Assembly: GCA_039925865.1 (NCBI GenBank)
Contig: JBDSYA010000156.1
Location: 1-7,437 of the forward strand
Length of the DNA: 7,437 bases
Direction: 5' to 3'
Origin: JBDSYA01 sp039925865
Lineage (GTDB): Bacteria > Bacteroidota > Ignavibacteria > Tepidaquicellales > Tepidaquicellaceae
Shown: positions 1 to 7,118 of the stretch, one piece after another
How positions within the stretch are numbered: position 1 is the stretch's first letter
Layout: each line of letters begins with the position of its first letter
Made by a program: the position numbers and the translations under genes
The notes under the pieces: generated by a model
Told to the model about the DNA's origin: nothing
Database searches by the model: none
Seen by the model: the letters and a program-made list of their open reading frames with translations, nothing else

Positions 1-1384
1 TCAGGCGACCATCGATGATACAAAAGCAGCTATTGATGCAGCGAGAAAAACTTTTGACAGCGGAGTATGGAGTGAAATGGCACGCGAAGAAAGAAGCAGA
101 ATTATAAAACAGATCGTCGATAAAATAAATGAGAACGCAAAACAATTAACAAAACTTGAAGCGATGGACTCAGGCTCAACTATCAGAAAAGCCGGTGAAG
201 ATGTTTTCCTTTCGGCAAAGAGCTTAAACTATTTTTCGAAGATGGCTGCGGTAAGTTTAGATGAAGAAATTGAAGGATTATCAAAAGCAGGTGTCAGCAA
301 AAATCTAATAAGAAGAGAACCTGTCGGAGTTGCAGCTTTGATAACGCCATGGAACTTTCCTTTGAAAATGGCGATATGGAAGCTCGGGCCCGCACTGGCT
401 GCAGGCTGCACAGTTATTCTCAAACCCGCGCAGGAAACTTCTGTAACAGCAATGGAACTCGCAAGATTAATTGATCAGACAGAAATGCCGAAAGGTGTGG
501 TAAATATAATTTCGGGTAAAGGAAGCGTTATTGGAAATGAATTAGTGAAAAGTCCTGATGTGGATAAAATTGGTTTTACAGGATCTACTGAAGTAGGGAA
601 AATAATCATGAAAAATGCTGCAGAGAATCTGAAAAAAATAACTCTGGAATGCGGGGGCAAGTCTGCCAATATTATACTTGATGATGCTGATATCAATATG
701 AGTGTTGACGGTGCAATTTATGCCGGATTTTATCATCAGGGACAATGTTGTGAAGGCGGAACAAGGCTTCTTGTTCATGAAAAAATTCATGATGAGTTCA
801 TTGAAAAATTAAAGAATAAAATCTCTAAAATGAAAATTGGAGATCCAATGGATAAAACCACTGATGTCGGACCGGTCATTAATAAAAAGCAATTCGATTC
901 CATTATGGATTATATTAAAATAGGTAAAGAAGAAGGCGCAGAAATTTTAACCGGCGGTAAACAATCGGGCGACAATGGTTTTTATATTGAGCCGACTGTT
1001 TTCATTAATGTTAATAATAAAATGAGAATTGCTCAGGAAGAAATCTTCGGACCCGTTCTGACAGTTATTAAATTCAAAGATGATGATGAAGCAGTGAGTA
1101 TTGCCAATGATTCCATTTACGGGCTGGGCGGAGGTGTCTGGTCAGGAAGCGATGAGAGAGCAATCAATATTGCAAATAAAATGAGGACAGGAACAGTTTG
1201 GATAAACGAATATCATCTGATGAGTGACAGAGCTCCCTTTGGCGGATATAAGCAAAGCGGCATTGGCAGGGAATTTGGGATGGATGGTTTGAAGGAATAT
1301 ACGGAGGCAAAACATATTCATATTGATGAGATTAAAGACAGGGCAAAAAAGTTTTGGTATAATACAGTAGTGCCTCAGGATTAA
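1..1384 (+). CDS. NAD(P)-dependent aldehyde dehydrogenase, 5' end missing
   Basis: This enzyme of the ALDH superfamily oxidises an aldehyde to the carboxylic acid with NAD(P)+, probably in the cytosol. The reading frame is open from base 2 to the TAA at 1382-1384, giving about 460 visible residues; full-length members have about 490, so some 25-30 N-terminal residues lie outside the window. The ATG at 77 is internal, because the 25 codons before it already read as ALDH sequence (IDDTKAAIDAARKTFDSG). The core motifs are intact: PWNFP with the oxyanion Asn (codon 353-355), GFTGSTEVGK of the cofactor fold, LECGGKSAN with the general-base Glu (647-649), GQCCEGG with the nucleophilic second Cys (749-751), EEIFGPV with its cofactor-ribose Glu (1040-1042), and PFGGYKQSGIGRE. 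Glu and Cys are 34 residues apart, as in human ALDH2. The ending (KFWYNTVVP) resembles betaine- and aromatic-aldehyde dehydrogenases, but the substrate cannot be read from the sequence. Confidence 0.95.
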   Translation, partial: QATIDDTKAAIDAARKTFDSGVWSEMAREERSRIIKQIVDKINENAKQLTKLEAMDSGSTIRKAGEDVFLSAKSLNYFSKMAAVSLDEEIEGLSKAGVSKNLIRREPVGVAALITPWNFPLKMAIWKLGPALAAGCTVILKPAQETSVTAMELARLIDQTEMPKGVVNIISGKGSVIGNELVKSPDVDKIGFTGSTEVGKIIMKNAAENLKKITLECGGKSANIILDDADINMSVDGAIYAGFYHQGQCCEGGTRLLVHEKIHDEFIEKLKNKISKMKIGDPMDKTTDVGPVINKKQFDSIMDYIKIGKEEGAEILTGGKQSGDNGFYIEPTVFINVNNKMRIAQEEIFGPVLTVIKFKDDDEAVSIANDSIYGLGGGVWSGSDERAINIANKMRTGTVWINEYHLMSDRAPFGGYKQSGIGREFGMDGLKEYTEAKHIHIDEIKDRAKKFWYNTVVPQD

Positions 1385-1406
1385 ACTGGTTTAACTGGTT
1401 TAACTG
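1384..1406 (+). repeat. 9-bp tandem repeat, about 2.5 copies
   Basis: The unit AACTGGTTT occurs twice perfectly (1384-1392 and 1393-1401) and is followed by a partial third copy (AACTG, 1402-1406). It begins on the last base of the ALDH stop codon. A run of eight T residues follows at 1420-1427, but no good stem precedes it, so I do not call a terminator. Confidence 0.8.
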
Positions 1407-1433
1407 ATATCTTATTAAGTTTTTTTTGAATAT

Positions 1434-2035
1434 TATCTGATCGTGAAAGAAAAATATAAACCAATTATCAGAGGTAAGAATTGTTCTTTAATAAAATTCA
1501 AAGAAAATGATGAAAGGCTGGTAGATCTTTTTCACAGCATTTTCAATGAAAAGGAAATTGCAGTATATCTGAATCCCGACTATCTGAATTTCAGAACAAA
1601 ACCAAAAATACGAAAATGGCTGAATGACAAGCAGCATAATGCAGTTGAGGTCTGGTATTTTATAAAATATAAATCCAGGTATGCGGGTTATGTATGTTTT
1701 AAATGGAGAGAGCATTATGATGAGGCTTGTGAAATATCTACATCAATAGAAAAAAATTACAGAGGAATGAAGATCGGTTATGAATCATCGAAATTATTAA
1801 TTGATTACGTTGTAAGCCTTAACAAATTCAAATACATTGTCGCATATGTTTTTAAAACTAATAAGAAGGCTGAGAACAATCTTAGAAAGATCGGATTTAA
1901 AAAGGCTGACAGGTTAAACAGAATTGTTACGGATCAGTTTTACGACTTAAGCGAAGAAGATAATGAAGATGACAATTACACATTAATGGCGATAATTCCG
2001 AAAAAGCCTCGTGCAGAAAAATAAATATCTGATCG
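1434..2035. repeat. 10-bp direct repeat bracketing the acetyltransferase gene
   Basis: TATCTGATCG occurs at 1434-1443, ending on the first base of the GTG start, and again at 2026-2035, two bases after the stop codon. The match is exact over 10 bp and does not extend on either side. It could be the trace of an insertion or a deletion-prone duplication, or chance in AT-rich DNA. Confidence 0.5.
1443..2024 (+). CDS. GNAT-family N-acetyltransferase (RimJ/RimL-like)
   Basis: This 193-residue protein matches the acetyl-CoA-dependent GNAT fold, of the type that acetylates amino groups of proteins or small molecules; the acceptor is unknown. The acetyl-CoA loop is the stretch EISTSIEKNYRGMKIGYES, in which RGMKIG fits the R/Q-x-x-G-x-G/A pyrophosphate motif. 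The helix after it (SKLLIDYVVS) and the late motif NKKAENNLRKIGFKKA are typical of RimJ/RimL-like members. The C-terminus is charged: an acidic run (EEDNEDD) is followed by a basic tail. The start is GTG at 1443. An in-frame TAA lies at 1416-1418 with no ATG between, and the next in-frame Met is deep in the acetyl-CoA motif. No Shine-Dalgarno sequence precedes it. The gene lies 58 bp after ALDH, so cotranscription is possible. Confidence 0.85.
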   Translation: MKEKYKPIIRGKNCSLIKFKENDERLVDLFHSIFNEKEIAVYLNPDYLNFRTKPKIRKWLNDKQHNAVEVWYFIKYKSRYAGYVCFKWREHYDEACEISTSIEKNYRGMKIGYESSKLLIDYVVSLNKFKYIVAYVFKTNKKAENNLRKIGFKKADRLNRIVTDQFYDLSEEDNEDDNYTLMAIIPKKPRAEK

Positions 2036-2475
2036 AATACAATAGGTGACATTGAAGCCTTTCTTTAAATTTGTTCTTTAATGTTCTTTTGCACATCCCG
2101 TCCAAAACGTGCATTGGAATCAATTTTTTTTAAACCACAAAGACCACAAAGACCACAAAGACCACAAAGACTAAGATTCAATTGCTGATGGTCTATGAAG
2201 CATTTTCGTTATTAATCTTTGTGTTCTTTGTGAACTTTGTGGTAAAGAAAAGTTTAAGAGGTTCTATTTTTATCAAAGAACTTTGCTTTCATTTTTGAAT
2301 AGTAAAACAAATAAACCTTAAAGTAGAAAATCAATTTGGACAGCATTGTATTCCTTAGTAATCTTTTGTAAAATTACATTTAATAAGACTTAAATTTAAA
2401 AATTCCAATTACTATATTGAATAAATTTATCAATATTATTTCTGCAATCCTGAATTTCTAAATTAAAAATTTATC
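2025..2475. other. 451-bp intergenic region upstream of nuoM
   Basis: I see no gene here on either strand. The left third holds the 9-bp-unit inverted repeat at 2134-2243. The rest, 2244-2475, is AT-rich with no clear hairpin. It presumably carries the nuoM promoter, but I could not find a convincing -35/-10 pair or a Bacteroidota-type TAnnTTTG box at sensible spacing. Confidence 0.8.
2134..2243. repeat. Large inverted repeat of 9-bp ACCACAAAG units
   Basis: The left arm holds four perfect tandem copies of ACCACAAAG (2134-2169). The right arm holds three inverted, diverged units: CTTTGTGTT (2217-2225), CTTTGTGAA (2226-2234) and CTTTGTGGT (2235-2243). The reverse complement of the right arm matches three left copies at 24 of 27 positions, leaving a 47-nt centre (2170-2216). 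A T-rich stretch before it and an A-rich stretch after it may lengthen the stem. There is no coding sequence inside. It resembles dispersed extragenic palindromes; a hairpin in RNA or cruciform DNA is possible. Confidence 0.9.
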
Positions 2476-4032
2476 TTGGCAAATATTCTTTCGATCCTCA
2501 TTTTTCTTCCTCTGATTTTGTCACTGCCACTGCTATTTTTTAAAAAGGAAAATGAAAAACTCATCAAGGTTTATTCCTTTCTCGTTTCTCTTGTTCCTCT
2601 TGCTATAGCTGTTTACATTTTTTTTATATTTGATCCTGCAAATTCCGATTATCAGTTTGTCGAAAAGACAAAATGGGTTGGTATAATTAACACGAATTAT
2701 TTTCTCGGAATAGACGGAATATCAATGCTTTTGATCGTGATGTCAACATTCATGTTTCCACTGGCTATACTTGCTTCCTGGAACTCTATAAAAATAAATT
2801 TAAAAGCATTTTATTTTTTATTGATATTACTTGATGCGGGATTAATCGGCGTTTTTGCTTCCCTTGATCTTATACTCTTTTATATATTCTGGGAGATCAT
2901 TCTGATCCCAATGTATTTTATAATCGGAATCTGGGGTTCTGAAGACAGGGTTTATGCAACTGTTAAGTTTTTTATTTATACAATGTTTGGCAGTTTGCTG
3001 ATGTTAATCGGGATTATATGGCTCAGTTTTTTATGCATTCCTTATACGGGAGGTTTATTCTCAACAGATATTACACAGCTTACGCAAGTTGCCTTGCAGC
3101 TTCCGGTGGATAAACAAATATATTTATTCATTCTTTTCACTCTGAGTTTTCTTATCAAAGTCCCTTTATTTCCATTTCATACATGGCTTCCTGATGCACA
3201 CGTGCAGGCGCCTACCGCCGGCAGCGTCATTCTTGCTGCAGTACTTTTGAAAATGGGAACGTATGGTTTAATACGATTCTCTATGCCGCTTTTCCCGGCA
3301 GCTTTCATAAAACTTACACCTTATATTGCAACTCTTGCTGTGATTGGTATTATTTACGGAGCACTTCTTTCAATAGTACAGAAAGATGTTAAAAAGCTTG
3401 TTGCATATTCTTCTGTCAGCCACTTGGGTTTTGTAGTACTTGGAATCTTTGCACTGACAGATGTAGCTTTACAGGGAAGTGTTCTTCAAATGATAAATCA
3501 CGGGCTTTCAACAGGCGGATTGTTTATGATAGTGGGAGTGCTTTATGAAAGAAGACATACTAAGGCAATTGCAGAGTTCGGAGGTATTATGAAAGTGATG
3601 CCGGTCTTTTCAGTGATATTTATGATCGTTCTTTTTTCATCGATCGGTTTGCCGGGTCTTAACGGGTTTGTAGGTGAGTTTTTAATTTTGATGGGATCTT
3701 TTTATTCAACTAACCTGGGAACGAATGTATATTCTATTGTTTCTACTACAGCAGTAATTTTAGCAGCAGTATATCTTTTATGGATGTTTCAGAGAGTAAT
3801 GCTTGGTCCGATAGATAATAATAAGAACAAGGATCTTCCCGATCTTTCCAGAAGAGAATTGATCTCATTCATTCCGATCATTGTTTTTATTGTTTGGATA
3901 GGTGTTCATCCAAATACTTTTTTATCAAAGACAGAAACAAGTGTAAAGAAGATCATCGATAATTTTCATGCTTCCGCGAAGAAGATTGGAATGGAAAAGG
4001 AAGTTGAGATGAGATTGTCTGAAAAAAGATAG
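2476..4032 (+). CDS. nuoM: NADH-quinone oxidoreductase subunit M
   Basis: NuoM (ND4 type) is one of the three large antiporter-like proton-pumping subunits of the membrane arm of respiratory complex I. The 518 residues are almost all hydrophobic helices, and the length is normal. Diagnostic stretches are NYFLGIDGISMLLIV (74-88), FWEIILIPMYFIIGIWG (138-154), IKVPLFPFHTWLPDAH (227-242), LLKMGTYG (257-264), NHGLSTGGLF (341-350) and GLPGLNGFVGEF (391-402). The proton-channel charges are kept: Glu140, Lys228, Lys259 and Glu401. These fit NuoM rather than NuoL or MrpA/D. The start is TTG at 2476: an in-frame TAA sits at 2464-2466 and only AAA, TTT and ATC lie between, while later starts would cut the first helix. 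No Shine-Dalgarno is visible. No nuoL or nuoN lies beside it, which is unusual. A strong terminator follows, so transcription probably ends here. Confidence 0.96.
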   Translation: MANILSILIFLPLILSLPLLFFKKENEKLIKVYSFLVSLVPLAIAVYIFFIFDPANSDYQFVEKTKWVGIINTNYFLGIDGISMLLIVMSTFMFPLAILASWNSIKINLKAFYFLLILLDAGLIGVFASLDLILFYIFWEIILIPMYFIIGIWGSEDRVYATVKFFIYTMFGSLLMLIGIIWLSFLCIPYTGGLFSTDITQLTQVALQLPVDKQIYLFILFTLSFLIKVPLFPFHTWLPDAHVQAPTAGSVILAAVLLKMGTYGLIRFSMPLFPAAFIKLTPYIATLAVIGIIYGALLSIVQKDVKKLVAYSSVSHLGFVVLGIFALTDVALQGSVLQMINHGLSTGGLFMIVGVLYERRHTKAIAEFGGIMKVMPVFSVIFMIVLFSSIGLPGLNGFVGEFLILMGSFYSTNLGTNVYSIVSTTAVILAAVYLLWMFQRVMLGPIDNNKNKDLPDLSRRELISFIPIIVFIVWIGVHPNTFLSKTETSVKKIIDNFHASAKKIGMEKEVEMRLSEKR

Positions 4033-4053
4033 ATTTTATAAGAGTTCTTTGTT

Positions 4054-4094
4054 AACCCTGAAGGTGTGTGTATACTTTCAGGGTTTTTGTTTTT
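4054..4094 (+). terminator. Rho-independent terminator of nuoM
   Basis: AACCCTGAA (4054-4062) pairs with TTCAGGGTT (4077-4085). The stem can extend inward by five more pairs, two of them G-U, to about 14 bp around a four-base loop (4068-4071). TTTGTTTTT (4086-4094) follows directly. The hairpin lies 21 bp after the nuoM stop codon. Confidence 0.88.
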
Positions 4095-4112
4095 GAGAAA
4101 AATATTTTATTA

Positions 4113-4265
4113 ACTTAAGTTGACCGCTTCATTCTTCAATCAGATTTTTCGCCACGAATAGCACGAATTGAAGCGAATTTATAAAATATGTTTCTTGAAA
4201 TTCGACAAAATTAGTGAAATTCGTGTCAGGATTTAACATTCAAGTTATAAGCGGTCAACTTAAGT
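4113..4265. mobile_element. MITE-like palindromic element with terminal inverted repeats
   Basis: The ends are perfect inverted repeats: ACTTAAGTTGACCGCTT at 4113-4129 and its reverse complement at 4249-4265. The perfect match extends to 19 bp (4111-4129 with 4249-4267), and with one mismatch to 28 bp (4102 to 4276). If the element is taken as 4113-4265 (153 bp), both flanks show TATTA in direct orientation (4108-4112 and 4266-4270), a candidate 5-bp target duplication. That sequence is nearly self-complementary in AT-rich DNA, so the evidence is modest. There is no open reading frame inside. I infer a non-autonomous element mobilised in trans, or a long extragenic palindrome; the transposase family cannot be named. 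Confidence 0.6.
4151..4227. repeat. Inner imperfect palindrome of CACGAAT-type units
   Basis: Nested within the element above, 4151-4180 and the reverse complement of 4198-4227 match at 22 of 30 positions, with a 17-nt centre. On the left arm CACGAAT occurs at 4153-4159 and 4162-4168, and a third CGAAT at 4174-4178, so the unit spacing is 9 then 10. The right arm mirrors this with ATTCG (4200), ATTAGTG (4210) and ATTCGTG (4219). The design resembles the repeat at 2134-2243. Confidence 0.75.
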
Positions 4266-4445
4266 TATTAAAATATAAAATTTCAATATAAAAAATTCCG
4301 AACCAAGCAATCCTGATAATAAAATTCATATGATCTAGTTAAATTGCCCGCAAAAAAAAGTAATCTGATTTTACATACTAAGAATTAAATCCAAATTCAG
4401 CCGGATAACGAATTCATTATACAGTGCATTTAAATATAAACTCTA

Positions 4446-5897
4446 ATGAAAATTCTACTAACGGGATCTACAGGATATATAGCTAAGCGTCTTCTTCCGG
4501 TTCTTCTTGAAAACGGCCATGAAGTAATTTGCTGTGTCAGAGATAAAAGTAGATTTGACATGCGGAGATATGAAGATCACAGCCTGAAGGTTATCGAAGT
4601 TGATTTTTTAAATAAAGCGAGCCTTCAGAATATTCCCGATGATATCGATGCAGCTTATTATCTGATCCATTCCATGGCTACAGTTGACGATGATTTTGAA
4701 AAGCTTGAAGCAACGTCTGCGGAAAACTTTAAACAAAGAATTCAACATACCAAAGCCAAGCAAGTGATATACCTCAGCGGAATTGTTAATGAAAAAAAAT
4801 TATCCAAACATCTTATTTCACGAAAGAATGTAGAACGTATATTAAGTTCAGGCACATTTTCATTGACAACATTACGCGCGGGTATAATTGTTGGTTCAGG
4901 CAGTGCTTCATTTGAAATTATCCGTGACTTAGTCGAGAAGCTTCCTGTAATGATTACACCCCGCTGGCTGAACACTTTGACTCAGCCTATTGCAATCAGA
5001 AATGTTATAGAATTTCTTTGCGGAGTGCTTCTTCTTTCTGAGACATATAATAAAAGTTATGATATCGGCGGACCGGAAATTCTCTCATATAAACAAATGC
5101 TGCTGAGATTTGCAAAACTAAGAAAACTTAAACGCAGAATTTTTGTAGTGCCTGTAATGAGTCCGAGAATTTCATCATACTGGCTGTATTTTGTGACATC
5201 GACATCTTATACACTTGCAAAAAATTTAGTCAACAGCATGAAAGTGGAAGTTATCTGCAAAGAGAATGATCTTACAAGTATTTTAAAAATAAAACTGATC
5301 GACTATGACAAAGCAATAAAGCTGGCATTTGATAAGATTGAACAGAATGAAGTCATCTCAAGCTGGAAAGATGCACTCACAAGTAAAACATTGTTTAAAG
5401 GAATAAATCATTATGTTGAAGTTCCGGTATTCGGATGTTTTAAAGACACGCGCAAGATAATTATAAACGATCAGGAAAGTGTAATGAATAAAATATTATC
5501 AATCGGTGGAAACAACGGCTGGTACTATGCTGACTGGCTATGGGGTCTGCGCGGTATAATTGATAAATTATTTGGCGGAGTGGGCTTACGAAGAGGGAGA
5601 AATAATCCCAGCGAAATTTCTGCCGGAGAAACTCTGGATTTCTGGAGAGTTATATTTGCAAGCAGGGAAGAGAAAAGACTTTTACTTTATGCAGAAATGA
5701 AATTGCCGGGTGAAGCCTGGCTTGAATTTAAAATAATAAAAAATGTTCTTGTACAAACAGCAACATTCAGGCCTCTTGGTCTTTCAGGCAGATTATACTG
5801 GTACCTTGTTTATCCGTTTCACGGGTTTGTATTTAAGGGTATGATCCGAAACATTTCAAATCAGACAGCGGCCGGTAAGGTAAAATTAATTAAATGA
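4446..5897 (+). CDS. SDR-family NAD(P)-binding oxidoreductase with C-terminal DUF2867 domain
   Basis: This is a 483-residue two-domain protein. Residues 1 to about 290 form an atypical short-chain-dehydrogenase Rossmann domain: the dinucleotide loop is TGSTGYIAKRL (6-16, pattern GxxGxxA), the arginine at 32 after the second strand suggests NADP preference, and YLSGIV (109-114) ends strand five. The catalytic YxxxK pair of classical SDRs is not evident; the matching place reads HLISRKNVE (122-130). The block AGIIVGSGSASFEIIRD (145-161), then LPVMITPRW (166-174), is characteristic of this family. Residues from about 320 to 480 match DUF2867, with GWYYADWLWGLRG (358-370), GETLDFWRV (394-402) and the ending YPFHGFVFKGM. 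The fused layout is known, but its substrate is not. The ATG at 4446 is well placed, since an in-frame TAA lies at 4437-4439. No Shine-Dalgarno is visible. The protein is probably cytosolic. Confidence 0.9.
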   Translation: MKILLTGSTGYIAKRLLPVLLENGHEVICCVRDKSRFDMRRYEDHSLKVIEVDFLNKASLQNIPDDIDAAYYLIHSMATVDDDFEKLEATSAENFKQRIQHTKAKQVIYLSGIVNEKKLSKHLISRKNVERILSSGTFSLTTLRAGIIVGSGSASFEIIRDLVEKLPVMITPRWLNTLTQPIAIRNVIEFLCGVLLLSETYNKSYDIGGPEILSYKQMLLRFAKLRKLKRRIFVVPVMSPRISSYWLYFVTSTSYTLAKNLVNSMKVEVICKENDLTSILKIKLIDYDKAIKLAFDKIEQNEVISSWKDALTSKTLFKGINHYVEVPVFGCFKDTRKIIINDQESVMNKILSIGGNNGWYYADWLWGLRGIIDKLFGGVGLRRGRNNPSEISAGETLDFWRVIFASREEKRLLLYAEMKLPGEAWLEFKIIKNVLVQTATFRPLGLSGRLYWYLVYPFHGFVFKGMIRNISNQTAAGKVKLIK

Positions 5898-6090
5898 TAA
5901 AAAATTAATAGAATAATCAGAACATCAGTTCCGATATTTTAAAGATTTCTATTTAAAAGATAAATCTTACATTCTTATCTTAGACCTTAATTTGCAAAAT
6001 TTTAGAATATATAATGAACGGTAAATAAAATTTATATGAGGGTTGATTAATATAATTTCAAATTACAAATGCAATGTTTAACTTAATTAA

Positions 6091-7071
6091 ATGAACGACT
6101 TTCAAAAAATATTTGCAAATAAAATTGTTCTAGCTCCGATGGAGGACGTGTCAGAGCCTCCTTTCAGACTGATAGCAAAACGTCTCGGCGCTGATATTGT
6201 TTATACTGAATTTATTTCTGCCGAGGGTTTGATACGTGATGCAAGGAAAGCACGTGCAAAACTTTTTTTCTATGAAGAAGAGAGACCTTTATCCATTCAA
6301 ATATTCGGAGGTAATGAAGATGTTTTGGTTGATGCTGCAAAAATCTCAGAAAGTGTTGCGCCGGATTTTATAGATATAAACTGTGGCTGCTGGGTGAAAG
6401 ACGTGGCTCTGAGAGGTGCCGGTGCGGGTTTGCTGAAAGATCTTCCCAAGATGTCGAGGATTGCGGAAAAAATTATTGATAACGTTAACATTCCGGTGAC
6501 TTTAAAAACAAGATTAGGGTGGGATGAAAATACAATAGTAATAGTAGAAGTTGCACAGATGCTTGAGAAAATTGGAGTGCAAGCGCTGACAGTTCACTGC
6601 CGGCTGCGGCATCAGGGAAACAAAGGTGAAGCTGACTGGACATGGGTCAAAAGAATTAAAGATGCGGGCGTTGAAATTCCAATCATACTTAATGGAAATA
6701 TTAAAACACCTGAAGATGTGAAATTCGCATTTGAAACTTATGAACCTGATGCAGTAATGATCGGACAGGCCGCAATTATTAATCCTTGGATATTCAGGCA
6801 ATCTAAATTTTATCTTCAAAACGGTTATCATGAAGAAGAACCTGCGGCAGAAGAAAGAATTGATGTTTGCATCGAACATCTTAGATTAGCTGTAGAATTA
6901 AAAGGTGAAGGACATGGTGTAAGAGAATTCAGAAAACATTATACAGGATATTTACGGGGATTAAGAGATATAAGCGCGTTCAGACTTGAGCTTATGCAAT
7001 TCGATGAGTATGAACCGATCAAAGATAAACTTTTGAAATTCCGTGAAGATCTGCTTTCAGTAAGTCGGTAA
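6091..7071 (+). CDS. dusB: tRNA-dihydrouridine synthase (DusB-like)
   Basis: This FMN enzyme reduces specific uridines in tRNA to dihydrouridine using NADPH. The 326 residues show an N-terminal TIM barrel and a helical C-terminal domain, a usual length. Visible motifs are LAPMEDVSEPPFR (14-26, FMN binding), YTEFISAEGL (38-47), IQIFGGNED (69-77), DINCGCWVKDVALRGAGAGLL (95-115) with catalytic Cys100, LKTRLGW (138-144), VHCRLRHQ (168-175) with the FMN-site His, ILNGNI (199-204) and VMIGQAAIINPWIF (222-235). Two departures from the commonest Dus pattern are Trp101 in place of Pro after the catalytic Cys, and GQAAIINPW where most have GRxAxGxPW. I believe such variants are normal in Bacteroidota and relatives. 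The ATG at 6091 is firm because TAA directly precedes it in frame (6088-6090). No Shine-Dalgarno is present. The exact Dus subgroup, and so the gene symbol, is less certain than the family. Confidence 0.92.
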   Translation: MNDFQKIFANKIVLAPMEDVSEPPFRLIAKRLGADIVYTEFISAEGLIRDARKARAKLFFYEEERPLSIQIFGGNEDVLVDAAKISESVAPDFIDINCGCWVKDVALRGAGAGLLKDLPKMSRIAEKIIDNVNIPVTLKTRLGWDENTIVIVEVAQMLEKIGVQALTVHCRLRHQGNKGEADWTWVKRIKDAGVEIPIILNGNIKTPEDVKFAFETYEPDAVMIGQAAIINPWIFRQSKFYLQNGYHEEEPAAEERIDVCIEHLRLAVELKGEGHGVREFRKHYTGYLRGLRDISAFRLELMQFDEYEPIKDKLLKFREDLLSVSR

Positions 7072-7118
7072 GAATTGCACTTTGTAATTTTTAAAAAAAT
7101 AAATCTAAAATCAACAAT

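Larger units (their letters stand above)
4033..4445. other. 413-bp intergenic region between nuoM and the SDR gene
   Basis: From left to right this gap holds the nuoM terminator (4054-4094), the MITE-like palindromic element (4113-4265), and a very AT-rich leader (4277-4445) before the next gene. I found no gene on either strand and no convincing promoter motif in the leader. Confidence 0.8.

Noticed and set aside
77..79. ATG at 77 as the start of the aldehyde dehydrogenase
   Set aside because: The same frame is open to base 2 and encodes conserved ALDH N-terminal sequence, so the true start is upstream of the window.
2066..2073. TAAATTTG, a match to the Bacteroidota -7 box TAnnTTTG
   Set aside because: No TTG box lies at the usual distance upstream, and it is some 400 bp from the nuoM start, so it is probably chance.
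2134..2169. Could the four 9-bp copies be a CRISPR array?
   Set aside because: The units are head to tail with no spacers and far too short for CRISPR repeats; it is a simple tandem repeat.
5942..5968. Hairpin AAGATTT/AAATCTT downstream of the SDR gene
   Set aside because: The seven-pair stem is almost all A-T, the loop is 13 nt, and no T-run follows, so a terminator is not supported.
5987..6015. Possible sigma-70-like promoter before dus: TTAATT, 17-bp spacer, TATAAT
   Set aside because: The -10 match is perfect but the -35 matches poorly, and TATAAT is easily found by chance in this AT-rich gap (another copy lies at 6051-6056). The likely lineage does not favour this promoter type.
6514..6879. 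Minus-strand open frame of 121 codons within dus
   Set aside because: It lies wholly opposite the conserved TIM-barrel coding sequence and its translation is low-complexity and Cys/Phe/Asn-rich, as expected for an antisense shadow.
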